Assembly (NCBI RefSeq): GCF_006547045.1
Contig: NZ_CP041242.1
Location: forward strand, 2,924,001 to 2,988,000
Origin: Lysobacter alkalisoli
GTDB taxonomy: Bacteria > Pseudomonadota > Gammaproteobacteria > Xanthomonadales > Xanthomonadaceae
Reading direction: 5' to 3'
Length of the DNA stretch: 64,000 nucleotides
Shown here: piece after piece, positions 26,476 to 37,851 of the stretch
Position numbering within the stretch: position 1 is the first letter of the stretch
Layout of the letters: each line of letters starts with the position of its first letter
The notes under the pieces: model-generated
What the model saw: only the letters and a program-made list of their open reading frames with translations
Databases searched by the model: none
Told to the model about the DNA's origin: nothing
Translations under genes and position numbers: made by a program

Positions 26476-28023
26476 TCACCAGAACGCCAGGATCACAACC
26501 GCCGTCAACAGCGCCACCACAGCCGCTCCCCAACGGATCGGAGCCGGCACCCGCGGTGCCTTCGACATATCCACGACCAGCAGTTGCTCTCTGGAGGGCC
26601 GCGCCGTGCTGGCGACCTGCCATAGCAATGCCGCCATCAGGGTCACCGCCAGCAGCACGCCGGCGACGATGGTGAAGTGCAAACCGATCCAGCCCAGCTG
26701 GCTGGCGACGAACCACGCCACGCTGACGGCATGGCCGGTGACCAGCGCACGCAATGCGGGGCCGGCGGCCAGCTTTTTCCACCACAGGCCCAACAGGAAC
26801 ACCGCCACCAGCGGCGGGGTGACGTAGGCGAAGGTCTGCTGCAGGTAGGCGAACAGTCCGGGGAAGCGGTCGATCATCGGCGCCCACGCCGCCGCCAGCG
26901 CCATCAGCAGCAGGGTGGTGATGCGGCCGATGCGGGCCAGCGCACGGGTATCGAGGTTCGGCCGGCGTGGCTTGATGAAGTCGAGGGTGATCAGGGTCGA
27001 GGCCGAATTCAGCGCCGAATCCACGCTCGACATGATCGCCGCCAGCAGGCCAGCCAGCACCAACCCGACCACGCCGACCGGTGCGTACTCGGCCAGCAAT
27101 CGCGCGAACACCTCGTCGCCGCGCTCCAGGTCCGGCAACAACGCGATCGCCATCGCGCCGGGCAGCACCATCAGGAACAACGGCAGCAGCTTGAGCGCCG
27201 CAGCGATGATCGCGCCCTTGCCGGCGGCCTCCACGTTGCGCGCGCCGAGCAGGCGCTGGCTGACGTACTGGTTCATGGTCCAGTAGTAGAAGCCGAGGAT
27301 CGGCAGGCCGATCAGTGTCCCGAGCCACGGCAGGTCGGGATCGTCGAGCGGGCGGATCAGCGACATGTGGTCGGCCGGCACCGCCGCCACGACCTTGCTC
27401 CACGAATAGTCGAACTCGCCGAACACCATCACCGCCAACACCGCCGAGCCGAGCAGCAGCACGATCGACTGCAGCACGTCGGTATAGACCACCGCGCGCA
27501 GGCCGCCGGCAGCGGTGTACAGACCGGCGAACAGGGCGATCGCGGCGATGGTCTCGACCAGCGGCAGCATCGGAAAGAACACCTTCAGCACCACCGCGCC
27601 GGCGAACAGGCTGCCGGCGGTGTCGAGCACGATCGACAGGAACACGCTGACGCCCGACAGGTACTTGCGCAGGCGTGCGTCGAAGCGGCGTTCGAGCAGT
27701 TCCGGGATCGTGGTCAGGCGATTGCCGAGCAGTACCGGCACCACGAACAGCGCCGAGAACAGCAGCACCAGCGCGGCCATCCATTCGTAGTTGGCGACCG
27801 CGATGCCCGACGTCCATGCCGCCCCAGGCAGACCGATCAGGGTGGTCGAGGAGATGTTCGAGGCGAACAGCGACAGTCCGACCACGCCCGCGCCCAGGGT
27901 GCGGCCGGCGAGGAACAATTCATCCGAATCCGGGCTGCGGCGCGCCACTCGCGCGCAGACCACGATGACCACCAGTGCATACGCCGCCAATACGGCGTAA
28001 TCGAACGTGTGCAGCGTTCCCAT
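26476..28023 (-). CDS. Sodium:solute symporter (SSS family)
   Basis: A 515-residue inner-membrane Na+-coupled symporter with about 14 helices. Family landmarks are the N-terminal FLAGRTLGAGVVGLSLFASNISSTTLIGLPG segment (SSS signature, given here as its recognised core FLAGRTLG and SNISSTT), the VVYTDVLQ region near 180, and PILGFYYWTMNQYVSQRLLGARN near 250. The Na+ site helix AGLLAAIMSSVDSALNSAS follows near 325. This pattern is closest to the sugar (SGLT-like) branch, but the substrate cannot be fixed. It is monocistronic, 150 nt downstream of the ABC-F gene on the same strand. That gap shows no ORF of note. Confidence 0.93.
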   Translation of the reverse strand: MGTLHTFDYAVLAAYALVVIVVCARVARRSPDSDELFLAGRTLGAGVVGLSLFASNISSTTLIGLPGAAWTSGIAVANYEWMAALVLLFSALFVVPVLLGNRLTTIPELLERRFDARLRKYLSGVSVFLSIVLDTAGSLFAGAVVLKVFFPMLPLVETIAAIALFAGLYTAAGGLRAVVYTDVLQSIVLLLGSAVLAVMVFGEFDYSWSKVVAAVPADHMSLIRPLDDPDLPWLGTLIGLPILGFYYWTMNQYVSQRLLGARNVEAAGKGAIIAAALKLLPLFLMVLPGAMAIALLPDLERGDEVFARLLAEYAPVGVVGLVLAGLLAAIMSSVDSALNSASTLITLDFIKPRRPNLDTRALARIGRITTLLLMALAAAWAPMIDRFPGLFAYLQQTFAYVTPPLVAVFLLGLWWKKLAAGPALRALVTGHAVSVAWFVASQLGWIGLHFTIVAGVLLAVTLMAALLWQVASTARPSREQLLVVDMSKAPRVPAPIRWGAAVVALLTAVVILAFW

Positions 28024-28173
28024 CGTTCCCCGTTCGTCCGGACCGCTTTTTACCCAAACATGCGGCGAGGCGATGAGTCAAACCGCAGGTCGGGCAACAA
28101 CAGATCCCTTACCCCGACCGGGATGACGAAACTCCGGCGACGAAATTCCGGCTGTGAATCGCAGCGGCAACGG

Positions 28174-30045
<1,872 letters not shown>

Positions 30046-30119
30046 GAAAGAACCCGAGGGCCTGAATACGGGCGGGCAGTTTATCGGCTGCGCGTCGCAG
30101 ACTGGTTGTTAAAAAAGTG

Positions 30120-30148
30120 TTGACATGCCTGTCATGTCGCTGTAATCG
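30120..30148 (+). promoter_or_regulatory. Putative promoter/operator of the TonB-dependent receptor gene
   Basis: A perfect TTGACA -35 box lies at 30120-30125, with a weak TAATCG at 30143-30148 after 17 nt. GACATG-CCTGT-CATGTC (30122-30138) is a perfect 6-bp inverted repeat that overlaps the -35 box, so a repressor could bind here. It sits 60 nt before the receptor start. No Fur-box-like GATAAT hexamers are seen. The sequence facts are direct and the regulatory role is inferred. Confidence 0.45.
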
Positions 30149-30209
30149 AATAATGCCGCATCGCAACACGACCTTCCTCCCCTTGTTCCAGGACCCAGCC
30201 GGAGTTGCC

Positions 30210-32600
30210 ATGAACCCATCGTTTTCCCCCCTCGCCCTCGCCGTTGCGCTCGCCCTCGTCGTTCCACCGGCCCTCGCCCAGGACGCAGGCGGCGACGCCC
30301 GCACCACCCTCGACACGCTGATCGTCACCGGTACCCGCGTGGCCGACCGCACAGTGGCCGAGTCGACTGCGCCGATCGACATCATCACCCCGGAAGCGCT
30401 CGAGGCCACCGGCACGGTCGAACTGGCCACCGCACTATCGCGCGCGGTGCCCTCGCTGAACTTCCCGCGCCCGGCCATCTCCGACGGCAGCGATGCGGTG
30501 CGCCCGGCGCAGCTGCGTGGCCTCGCCCCCGACCACGTGCTGGTGCTGGTCAACGGCAAGCGCTACCACCCCGGCGCGCTGGTCAACGTCAATGGCACCC
30601 AGGGCCGCGGCTCCTCGCCGGTCGACCTGAACTCGATCCCGATCTCCGCCATTGCCCGGGTCGAGGTCCTGCGCGACGGCGCATCGGCGCAGTACGGCTC
30701 CGATGCCATCGCAGGCGTGATCAACGTCGTGCTCAAGGGCAGCGACAGCGGCGGCGGAGTCACCGCCACCGTCGGCCAGTACAGCGCCGGTGACGGCAGG
30801 CAGTACCAGCTCGGTGCCGATGCCGGCTTCGCGCTGGGAGCCGACGGCTTCATCCACTTCGCCGCGCAGGGCGGCCACCAGGACCAGACCGACCGTGCGC
30901 GCCCGTTCATCGGCACCCCCACCCCCAGCTCGGCGCCGCTCGGCGAGGTCGTGCAGCGCTACGGCGATCCTGAAGTCGACAACGGCTCGTTTTCCTACAA
31001 CGCCGAATACGCCGTCATCGATGACCTGGCCTTCTATTCCTACGGCATCTTCACCAAGCGCGAGGTGCTGTCGAACGGCTTCTACCGGCCGGCCGGCGAT
31101 TCGCGCAACATCCCGGAGATCTATCCGGACGGCTTCCTGCCGCAGATCTACAACGAGTCCGAGGACGTCGGTTTGGTCGCCGGGCTCAGGGCCACCACCG
31201 CGGGCGGCACCGACGTCGACTTCAGCTACGCCTACGGCCACAACGAGCTGAGCTTCGACGTCCGCAACTCGCTCAACCGCAGCATGGGGCTGGATTCGCC
31301 GACCGACTTCTACGCCGGCGCGTTGGAACTCAAGCAGCACGTGTTGAACCTCGACTTCAACAAGCTGCTCGACTGGGGCCTGGCCTACCCGCTGACCCTT
31401 TCCTACGGCGCCGAGTGGCGCGGCGAGCAGTTCACCCAGTCGCCGGGCGAGCCGGCTTCCTACATCAATGGCGGCGTGCTGCTGCCCGGCGACGCGCCGG
31501 CACCTTCCGGTTCACAGGTATTCCCCGGATTCCGCCCAAGCGACAGCGGCAGCTTCGACCGCCACAGCTTCTCGTTCTACGCCGGCCTGGAAGGCGACCT
31601 GACCGACAGGCTTTCACTGGGCGTGGCCGCGCGCTACGAGGACTACAGCGACTTCGGCGATACCACCACCGGCAAAGTCACCGCACGCTATGCGTTCACC
31701 GACCGGGTCGCGCTGCGTGGCACCGTCTCCACCGGCTTCCACGCACCGTCGCTGCAGCAGCAGTTCTACCAGACCACCTCGACCAACTTCATCGGCGGTG
31801 TGCCGTTCGACATCGCCACCTTCCGCACCAACCATCCGGCCGCGATCGCACTGGGCGCGGAACCGCTGAAGGCCGAGGAATCGACCAACTACAGCCTGGG
31901 CCTGGTGCTGCAGCCGATCGACGATCTGTACGTCACCATCGATGCCTACCGGATCGAGGTCGACGACCGCATCACCCTGTCCGAGAACCTGGTCAGCACG
32001 CCGGTGCGCGAATACCTCAATGCCAACGGGTTCCCGGCCGTGGCCGGCGGTCGCTACTTCACCAATGCCATCGACACCACGACCGACGGTGTCGACGTTG
32101 TCGCGACCTACGGTTGGACGCTGGCCAACAGCACCCTCGACCTGACCACCGGCTACAACTACAACAAGACCAGCATCGACAAGGTCGCGCCCAATCCGCC
32201 GGCGCTGGAAGCCATCGACCCGGACGCGGTGCGCTTCGGCCGCCTGGAACTGGGCCGCTTCGAAGTCGGTGCGCCGCGCGACAAGTTCTTCCTCGGCGGC
32301 ACATGGAACGTCGGCGCGTTCAGCCTCGGCGCCACTGCGACCCGCTATGGCGAGTTCAGCGTGCTCAACGCCGACCCGGCGCGCGACCAGACCTTCGATC
32401 CGAAATGGACACTGGACCTGGCCGCGACTTACCGGCTCGACAGCTGGGAGTTCACGGTCGGCGGCGACAACGTGCTGAACGAGTACCCGGATGAAGTGAT
32501 CTTCGCCAACTCCTCGTCCGGCCAGTTGCCGTACAGCAGCTCGTCGCCGTTCGGCTTCAATGGCGCCTACGCCTACGCCCGGATTGGCTACAAGTGGTAA
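30210..32600 (+). CDS. TonB-dependent outer-membrane receptor, substrate unknown
   Basis: A 796-residue outer-membrane transporter energised by TonB. The ATG at 30210 has GGAG 6 nt upstream and gives a clear signal peptide (LALAVALALVVPPALAQ); the frame open to 30117 is rejected as it lacks one. A TonB box-like TLIVTGTRVADR is at about residues 36-47. The plug domain has RGLAPDHVLVLVNGKRYHPGAL and VEVLRDGASAQYGSDAIAGVINVVLKG (family core: DGASAQYGSDAIAG). The beta-barrel ends in the aromatic YARIGYKW. No siderophore or sugar gene is adjacent, so the ligand is open. A strong terminator follows. Confidence 0.92.
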   Translation: MNPSFSPLALAVALALVVPPALAQDAGGDARTTLDTLIVTGTRVADRTVAESTAPIDIITPEALEATGTVELATALSRAVPSLNFPRPAISDGSDAVRPAQLRGLAPDHVLVLVNGKRYHPGALVNVNGTQGRGSSPVDLNSIPISAIARVEVLRDGASAQYGSDAIAGVINVVLKGSDSGGGVTATVGQYSAGDGRQYQLGADAGFALGADGFIHFAAQGGHQDQTDRARPFIGTPTPSSAPLGEVVQRYGDPEVDNGSFSYNAEYAVIDDLAFYSYGIFTKREVLSNGFYRPAGDSRNIPEIYPDGFLPQIYNESEDVGLVAGLRATTAGGTDVDFSYAYGHNELSFDVRNSLNRSMGLDSPTDFYAGALELKQHVLNLDFNKLLDWGLAYPLTLSYGAEWRGEQFTQSPGEPASYINGGVLLPGDAPAPSGSQVFPGFRPSDSGSFDRHSFSFYAGLEGDLTDRLSLGVAARYEDYSDFGDTTTGKVTARYAFTDRVALRGTVSTGFHAPSLQQQFYQTTSTNFIGGVPFDIATFRTNHPAAIALGAEPLKAEESTNYSLGLVLQPIDDLYVTIDAYRIEVDDRITLSENLVSTPVREYLNANGFPAVAGGRYFTNAIDTTTDGVDVVATYGWTLANSTLDLTTGYNYNKTSIDKVAPNPPALEAIDPDAVRFGRLELGRFEVGAPRDKFFLGGTWNVGAFSLGATATRYGEFSVLNADPARDQTFDPKWTLDLAATYRLDSWEFTVGGDNVLNEYPDEVIFANSSSGQLPYSSSSPFGFNGAYAYARIGYKW

Positions 32601-32627
32601 GCATCCATCGCCGCAGGTGATGGGAAC

Positions 32628-32662
32628 GACGCCCCGCCAAGCGCGGGGCGTCTTCGTTTTTT
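32628..32662 (+). terminator. Rho-independent terminator after the TonB-dependent receptor
   Basis: GACGCCCCGC (32628-32637) pairs perfectly with GCGGGGCGTC (32643-32652) around the loop CAAGC, followed by TTCGTTTTTT. It begins 27 nt after the receptor stop codon. Confidence 0.93.
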
Positions 32663-32674
32663 GGCTCTTCTTGC

Positions 32675-32746
32675 GTTTCCAGGGATAGCGGTTTCCGGGG
32701 ATAGCGGCTCCGGAAGATGTCGACACCCCACCGGGTGGGGGTGTCG
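32675..32746. repeat. 16-bp tandem repeat followed by a GC-rich hairpin
   Basis: GTTTCCAGGGATAGCG (32675-32690) and GTTTCCGGGGATAGCG (32691-32706) are head-to-tail copies with one mismatch. A hairpin, CGACACCCC (32721-32729) with GGGGTGTCG (32738-32746), follows. The 427-nt gap from 32663 to 33089 also holds the hairpin element described next, and no gene is visible in it. Confidence 0.6.
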
Positions 32747-32784
32747 CTTCGGGTGTTTCTCAGGGAACGCCAGCAACCTGTCCA

Positions 32785-32892
32785 GAAGCCGATGGTCGTG
32801 GGTGTGCGGGGCCTTCCGAAACATGGATGTTTCGGATGAGCCCCCATGGACGGGTTTACGGCGTGTCCCGTACACCCACGACCATCGGCTTC
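32785..32892. repeat. Dispersed hairpin element, copy B
   Basis: 28-bp arms at 32785-32812 and 32865-32892 start GAAGCCGATGGTCGTGGG. They pair along their length with two G-T wobbles. The centre has a perfect 9-bp hairpin, CCGAAACAT-GG-ATGTTTCGG, and the motif GATGAGCCCCCA followed by GGGTTTACGGCGTGTCCC that is shared with copy A (22075-22182). It lies between the TonB receptor and the antiporter gene. The apparent minus-strand ORF through it is an artefact of the repeat. Confidence 0.85.
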
Positions 32893-33089
32893 CTCGCAGA
32901 ATCAACGCACCGGGACAATGACCCAAACCAGCGTCGGCCCCTTGGGCGCGGCCGGCGCCTCCCCGCAGCCCACCTGTCCATGACGTCGGCTGGCGTAGTC
33001 TGGCGTTTCCGTCATGTGGCGCTTCAGGCGGGTTGCGTCCCTTCCCGGCGGCCCACATCCTGCGTTGAGCCCTTGCCTCCGGAGCGTCG

Positions 33090-34772
33090 ATGCACCACAC
33101 CTCGCTGATCGCCATCCTCGTCGCCGGTTTCGTGCTTGCGTTCGTGTTCGGGGCACTGGCGCAGCGTCTGCGGCTCTCGCCGCTGGTGGGCTATCTGGTC
33201 GCCGGCATCGTCGCCGGTCCGTTCACGCCCGGCTTCGTCGCCGACCAGGAGCTGGCGCCGCAGCTGGCCGAGATCGGCGTGATCCTGCTGATGTTCGGCG
33301 TCGGCCTGCATTTCTCGATGCGCGACCTGCTCTCGGTCAAGGCGATTGCGCTGCCGGGCGCGGTCGTGCAGATCACGGTGGCCACCGTGCTGGGCTGGGG
33401 GCTTTCGCAGCTGCTGGGCTGGTCGCACGCCGCCGGCATCGTGTTCGGGCTGGCGCTGTCCGTGGCCAGCACGGTGGTCCTGCTGCGGGCACTGGAGGAA
33501 CGCCGCCTGGTCGAAACCGAACGTGGCCGCATCGCGGTGGGCTGGCTGATCGTCGAGGACCTGGCGATGGTGCTGGCGCTGGTGCTGCTGCCGGCGCTGG
33601 CCGAGATCATCGGCGGCGGCGGCGAAGAGGCACCTTCGGTTTCGATCGTGCTGCTGAAGACCTTCACCAAGGTCGGCGGCTTCGTCGCCTTCATGCTGAT
33701 CATCGGCCGGCGGGTGATCCCGTGGATCCTCGAACGCGTCGCTGGCACCGGTTCTCGCGAACTGTTCACCCTGTGCGTGCTGGCGATCGCGCTGGGCGTG
33801 GCGTTCGGCTCGGCGCACTTGTTCGGGGTCTCGTTCGCGCTGGGTGCGTTCTTCGCCGGCATGCTGCTCAACGAATCGGAGTTCAGCCACAAGGCCGCCA
33901 GCGAGACCCTGCCGCTGCGCGATGCGTTCGCAGTGCTGTTCTTCGTCTCGGTGGGCATGCTGTTCAACCCGATGATCCTGGTCGAACATCCGTTCGAGGT
34001 GATCGCGACCTTCCTGATCATCGTGCTGGGCAAGTCGATCGCCGCCTACGCGATCGTGCGTGCGTTCGGCAAGCCGGACTCCACCGCGCTGCTGATCTCG
34101 GCCAGCCTGGCGCAGATCGGCGAGTTCTCCTTCATCCTCGCCGGCCTCGGCCTGCAGCTGGACATCCTGCCCCAGCGCGGCCAGGACCTGATCCTGGCCG
34201 GCGCCCTGCTTTCGATCGTGATCAATCCGTTGCTGTTCCAGTGGCTGGACAGCCGAACCCGCAGGGAAGCTTCCGCCACGCCGCCGGAGCCGCCCCGGGT
34301 GATTCCCGGCATTCCCGACGACCTGTCCGGGCACGTCATCCTGATCGGCTTCGGCCGCGTCGGCAGCGAGCTTGGCCGACTGCTGAAGGCGCAGGACGTG
34401 TCGCTGGTGGTGATCGATGGCGAGGATGACCTGGTCGAACATGCACGTGCCGCCGACCTGCCCGCGATCCGCGGCAATGCCGCCAACGAAAAGGTGCTGG
34501 CGGAAGCGCGTCCCGAAACCGCCAACACCGTGATGCTGGCGATCCCGAACGTGCTGGAAGCCGGCGAAATCATCGCCCGCCTGCGCGAGATCAACCCGGG
34601 CCTGACCATCGTCGCCCGCGCCCACAGCGACGCCGAGGTGAAGCACCTGCTCGAGCACGGCGCGGATGGCGCGGTCATGGCCGAACGCGAGCTGGCTCAC
34701 AGCCTGGCCGAGATGGTACTGGCCACCCCTGCGTTCCGCGGCGACCGTCGGCTGCCACCCGCCGGTGCCTGA
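33090..34772 (+). CDS. CPA2 cation:proton antiporter with TrkA-N domain (YbaL/KefB-like)
   Basis: A 560-residue inner-membrane protein. The first 390 residues form about 12 helices of a Na+/H+ exchanger fold, with LRLSPLVGYLVAGIVAGP near the N-terminus, ALSVASTVVLLRALEER near 130 and GVSFALGAFFAGMLLNESEFSHKA near 250. The C-terminal cytosolic RCK/TrkA-N domain begins at about 408 with HVILIGFGRVGSELGRLL (GxGxxG), as in YbaL. It probably exports K+ in exchange for H+. It is separated from the convergent cobS gene by 85 nt without a clear terminator. It is a further K+-linked system in this window. Confidence 0.92.
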   Translation: MHHTSLIAILVAGFVLAFVFGALAQRLRLSPLVGYLVAGIVAGPFTPGFVADQELAPQLAEIGVILLMFGVGLHFSMRDLLSVKAIALPGAVVQITVATVLGWGLSQLLGWSHAAGIVFGLALSVASTVVLLRALEERRLVETERGRIAVGWLIVEDLAMVLALVLLPALAEIIGGGGEEAPSVSIVLLKTFTKVGGFVAFMLIIGRRVIPWILERVAGTGSRELFTLCVLAIALGVAFGSAHLFGVSFALGAFFAGMLLNESEFSHKAASETLPLRDAFAVLFFVSVGMLFNPMILVEHPFEVIATFLIIVLGKSIAAYAIVRAFGKPDSTALLISASLAQIGEFSFILAGLGLQLDILPQRGQDLILAGALLSIVINPLLFQWLDSRTRREASATPPEPPRVIPGIPDDLSGHVILIGFGRVGSELGRLLKAQDVSLVVIDGEDDLVEHARAADLPAIRGNAANEKVLAEARPETANTVMLAIPNVLEAGEIIARLREINPGLTIVARAHSDAEVKHLLEHGADGAVMAERELAHSLAEMVLATPAFRGDRRLPPAGA

Positions 34773-34857
34773 GCCGGCCCGGGACCTGGCCAGAACGCCC
34801 TCGCAGCCGATCTCGCCGGGCTGCGCCAGACAGGCGAGGCGACCGCCGCGACTGTGC

Positions 34858-35601
34858 TCATGCGATTGAGGCGAACGCCAGTACCACCAGTACGGCGGTC
34901 TCGACCAGTTCCGTCAGCGCGCCGCAGGTGTCGCCGGTCATTCCACCCAGGCGCCGCCGACAGGCCCGGCGCCAGGCGAAGAACAGCAAGGTCGCCGTCA
35001 CCAGCGCGAGCGATCCCATGCCGCCGGCAACGATGCATGCTCCCGCCGTCATCGCCAACGACACGACACAGGCTGTGCGCGAAGCACCGGCCAGGCCAGT
35101 GCCGATTCCGTTCGCACGCACGTACGGCAACGCAAGGAAGGCAGCGGTCAGCGTAGCCCGCGCCAGCAACGGCGCCAGTACCAGCGCCATTCCCGCATCC
35201 GGCAGCAGCGTCGCCAGCGCGGCGAACTTGAGCAGCAGCACCAGCACCACCGCCGTCACCCCGGCCGGACCGCTGCGCGGATCCTTCATGATCGCGAGGG
35301 TGCGCTCGCGGTCGCCCAGCCCACCAACCCACGCATCGGCACTGTCGGCCAGTCCGTCGATATGCAACGCCCCGGTCAACGCGACCCAGGCCACCAGCAC
35401 CACCGCCGCGACCAGCATCGGTGCGCCGGCCGGCAGCAGGCAAGCGAGTCCCCACAACAGCAGGCCGATGAAGGCGCCGACAACGGGATACCACGGCAGC
35501 GAATGCGCCTGCGCGCCGGGCCGCGCAAACGCGCCGGCCGGTACCGGAATTCGGGTCAGGAAGCCGAATGCGGCCAGCAGGCCACCCAGCCAGCCGGACA
35601 T
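34858..35601 (-). CDS. cobS: Adenosylcobinamide-GDP ribazoletransferase CobS
   Basis: Joins adenosylcobinamide-GDP with alpha-ribazole to make adenosylcobalamin (phosphate), the final assembly step, in the inner membrane. It has 247 residues with the family motif ALHIDGLADSADAWVGG near residue 72 and MKDPRSGPAG near 101, and six or seven membrane segments. The ATG at 35601 shares its last base with the cobC stop (TGATG). It is the last gene of the corrinoid operon. The frame remains open far upstream, but that part is inside cobC. Confidence 0.95.
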   Translation of the reverse strand: MSGWLGGLLAAFGFLTRIPVPAGAFARPGAQAHSLPWYPVVGAFIGLLLWGLACLLPAGAPMLVAAVVLVAWVALTGALHIDGLADSADAWVGGLGDRERTLAIMKDPRSGPAGVTAVVLVLLLKFAALATLLPDAGMALVLAPLLARATLTAAFLALPYVRANGIGTGLAGASRTACVVSLAMTAGACIVAGGMGSLALVTATLLFFAWRRACRRRLGGMTGDTCGALTELVETAVLVVLAFASIA

Positions 35602-36245
35602 CAACCCGCTGCCCCGGTTTCGCAATCGGTCGCGGCGATGACCGGTGCCGGCATCGGCCAGTCGAGTACATGCCGCGACGCGTGCGGCACCTCGAGCCCG
35701 GCCATCGCCGACCACGGCAGGCCACGTTGCCGGCACAGCAGCAGGCGGATCACCCCGCCATGGGTCACCACCAGCACGCGACGACCGGCGAAACGCGATG
35801 CGGCCTCGGCGAGCGCGGCGGCGACGCGCGCCTCGAACCGCTCCAGGGTTTCGGCGCCGGGTGGGGGATGGACGGACGGGTCGGCCCAGAACCGCGCCAG
35901 CGCTTCGCCCTCGGTGCGCGCAAGCGCGTCCATCGGCACGCCCTGCCAGCGGCCGAAGCGGTACTCGGCCAGGCGCGGTTCCAGCACCAGCGGCAACCCG
36001 CGCACCGATGCAAGCTCGCGCGCGAACGCCGCGCAGCGCCGCAGCGGCGATGACACCAGCGCATCCCAGCTGCCGTCGGCGACAGCCGCCCGCATCTGCC
36101 CGAATCCATCCGCGGTCAACGGATCGTCGAGCTGGCCACGGAAACCCTGCCGCCCGGTATCGCCGTGCCGCAGCAGCTCGATGAAGGTCGCAGCCGTGCT
36201 GGCATGCGCCCTGCCGGCGCCGGTATCGATGCCGTCGGCGCTCAC
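35601..36245 (-). CDS. cobC: Alpha-ribazole phosphatase CobC (histidine phosphatase family)
   Basis: Dephosphorylates alpha-ribazole-5'-phosphate (or adenosylcobalamin phosphate) in the nucleotide-loop pathway. It has 214 residues. The catalytic His motif is [15 protein letters not shown] near residue 25 and the second His is in [13 protein letters not shown] near 150; [11 protein letters not shown] gives the conserved Arg region. I place the start at GTG 36245 because GTGA overlaps the cobT stop and the upstream frame is inside cobT. The operon position between cobT and cobS supports the role. CobC is used in the Salmonella sense. Confidence 0.92.
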   Translation of the reverse strand: MSADGIDTGAGRAHASTAATFIELLRHGDTGRQGFRGQLDDPLTADGFGQMRAAVADGSWDALVSSPLRRCAAFARELASVRGLPLVLEPRLAEYRFGRWQGVPMDALARTEGEALARFWADPSVHPPPGAETLERFEARVAAALAEAASRFAGRRVLVVTHGGVIRLLLCRQRGLPWSAMAGLEVPHASRHVLDWPMPAPVIAATDCETGAAG

Positions 36246-37333
36246 GCGGTCGAGACTCCTGCCTGCTCGAAGGTCGCCATGCCGTTGTGCAGCGCACAGG
36301 CCAGCCGCAGCAGCGGCACGCAGGCGGCGGCGCCGCTGCCCTCGCCCAGGCGCATGCCCAGATCCAGCAGCGGCCGCGCGTCCAGCGCATCGAGCAGGCG
36401 GCGGTGGCCGCGCTCGTGCGAGCAGTGCGAGAACAGCAGCCAATCGCGCACGCCGGGGTTGATCCGCACCGCCGCCAGCGCCGCCGAAGTGGCGATGAAG
36501 CCGTCGACGATCACCGGCAACTCCTGCTGCGCGGCGGCGATGTAGGCACCTGTCAGTGCGGCGATCTCGAAGCCGCCGAGGCAGCGCAGGCATTCGGCCG
36601 GATCGGCGATACCGGCGTGACGGTCCAGTGCCCGCCGGACCACCGTCTGCTTGCGGGCGATGCCGGCCGCATCCAGCCCGGTGCCCGCCCCCGACAACAT
36701 CGCCGGAGCCTCGCCCAGCAGGGCACAGGCCAGCGCGGTCGCCGCGGTGGTGTTGGCAATGCCCATCTCACCACCGACGAAGGCCTGCGCACCCGCCGCG
36801 ACCGCGCGTGCGACGCTGTCGGCGCCGGCCTGCAACGCCGCTTCGAGCTGTGCCGCGGTCATCGCCGGCTGTTCGCAGAAGTTCGCGGTGGACGGTGCGA
36901 TCAACACCCGCCGTACGCCGGGCAGTTCGCCGGGATCGTTGACGGTACCGAGTTGCACGACCTCGAGGGTCGCGCCCAGTCCGCGCGCGAGCACGCAGAT
37001 CGCCGCACCGCCGGTGGCGAAGTTGCGCACCATCTCGCCGGTGACCGCCTGCGGGAATGCCGACACGCCCTCGGCAGCGACGCCGTGGTCGCCGGCGAAC
37101 ACGCTGATCCAGACCCGGTCGAGCGTCGGCTGTGGCGTGCGTTGCAGCCCGGCCAGCATGACCGCGGCGTCCTCCAGCACGCCCAGCGAGCCCGGTGGCT
37201 TGGTCAGCACGCCCTGTCGTGCCCGTGCGGCTTCGGCCATCGCCGCATCCGGCATCGCGCAGCGCCCCTGTAGATCGAATTTCCGGTTCAAAGCTTCCTC
37301 CCACGAATTCGTTGCCTGCCCGATTGCATTCAT
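36242..37333 (-). CDS. cobT: Nicotinate-nucleotide:dimethylbenzimidazole phosphoribosyltransferase CobT
   Basis: Activates the lower-ligand base (dimethylbenzimidazole) as alpha-ribazole phosphate. It has 363 residues from the ATG at 37333, which overlaps the cobU stop (ATGA). Landmarks are [21 protein letters not shown] near residue 45, [17 protein letters not shown] near 78, [16 protein letters not shown] near 165, GAGTGLD near 190 and the C-terminal [19 protein letters not shown] that holds the catalytic Glu. It is slightly longer at the N-terminus than the E. coli enzyme. No base-synthesis gene is nearby, so the lower ligand must be made or imported elsewhere. Confidence 0.96.
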   Translation of the reverse strand: MNAIGQATNSWEEALNRKFDLQGRCAMPDAAMAEAARARQGVLTKPPGSLGVLEDAAVMLAGLQRTPQPTLDRVWISVFAGDHGVAAEGVSAFPQAVTGEMVRNFATGGAAICVLARGLGATLEVVQLGTVNDPGELPGVRRVLIAPSTANFCEQPAMTAAQLEAALQAGADSVARAVAAGAQAFVGGEMGIANTTAATALACALLGEAPAMLSGAGTGLDAAGIARKQTVVRRALDRHAGIADPAECLRCLGGFEIAALTGAYIAAAQQELPVIVDGFIATSAALAAVRINPGVRDWLLFSHCSHERGHRRLLDALDARPLLDLGMRLGEGSGAAACVPLLRLACALHNGMATFEQAGVSTA

Positions 37334-37851
37334 GGCGACGGCCCCTTGAGCGCCATCGGCAACCCCGCCGCGACGAACAGCACCTGTCCGCAGCGTTGTG
37401 CCAGCGCCTGGTGCAGGCGGCCGGCCTCGTCGACGAAGCGGCGGCTCAATTCGCCCATCGGCACCACGCCGAGGCCGACTTCATTGCTGACCAGCAGGAT
37501 TCGCCCGGGCAGTTCCGGCAGCACTTCGAGCAGCGCCTCGCGCTCAAGCCCGAAGCGCTCGCCGCCGGGATCGGCCAGCAGATTGCTCAGCCACAGGGTC
37601 AGGCAGTCGACCAGCAGGCAACGGTCGGCCGCGGCATGTGCGTGCAGGGTCGCGGCCAGCGCCAGCGGTTCTTCCACGCAGCCCCAGTGCGCGGGCCGGC
37701 GCGCACGGTGGTGGGCGATGCGCGTGGCCATCTCGCCGTCGCCTGCCTGTGCGGTGGCGATGTAGGTCACCGCCAGGCCGCTGTCGAGTGCGAGTCGCTC
37801 GGCCAGCGCGCTCTTGCCTGAGCGGGCACCTCCCAGAATCAGGCTATGCAT
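37330..37851 (-). CDS. cobU: Adenosylcobinamide kinase / adenosylcobinamide-phosphate guanylyltransferase
   Basis: A bifunctional enzyme (CobU/CobP) that phosphorylates adenosylcobinamide and transfers GMP to it. It has 173 residues with the P-loop [13 protein letters not shown] at residues 6-18, [14 protein letters not shown] near 78 and [20 protein letters not shown] near 122, all family hallmarks. It overlaps cobQ upstream by 13 nt and cobT downstream by ATGA. It acts after CbiB and before CobS. Confidence 0.96.
   Translation of the reverse strand: MHSLILGGARSGKSALAERLALDSGLAVTYIATAQAGDGEMATRIAHHRARRPAHWGCVEEPLALAATLHAHAAADRCLLVDCLTLWLSNLLADPGGERFGLEREALLEVLPELPGRILLVSNEVGLGVVPMGELSRRFVDEAGRLHQALAQRCGQVLFVAAGLPMALKGPSP

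Noticed and set aside
32588-33115. A minus-strand ORF reading GTRRKPVHGGSSETSM and similar
   Set aside because: It is the translation of the dispersed hairpin element; a similar peptide arises from copy A, so it reflects the repeat, not a gene.
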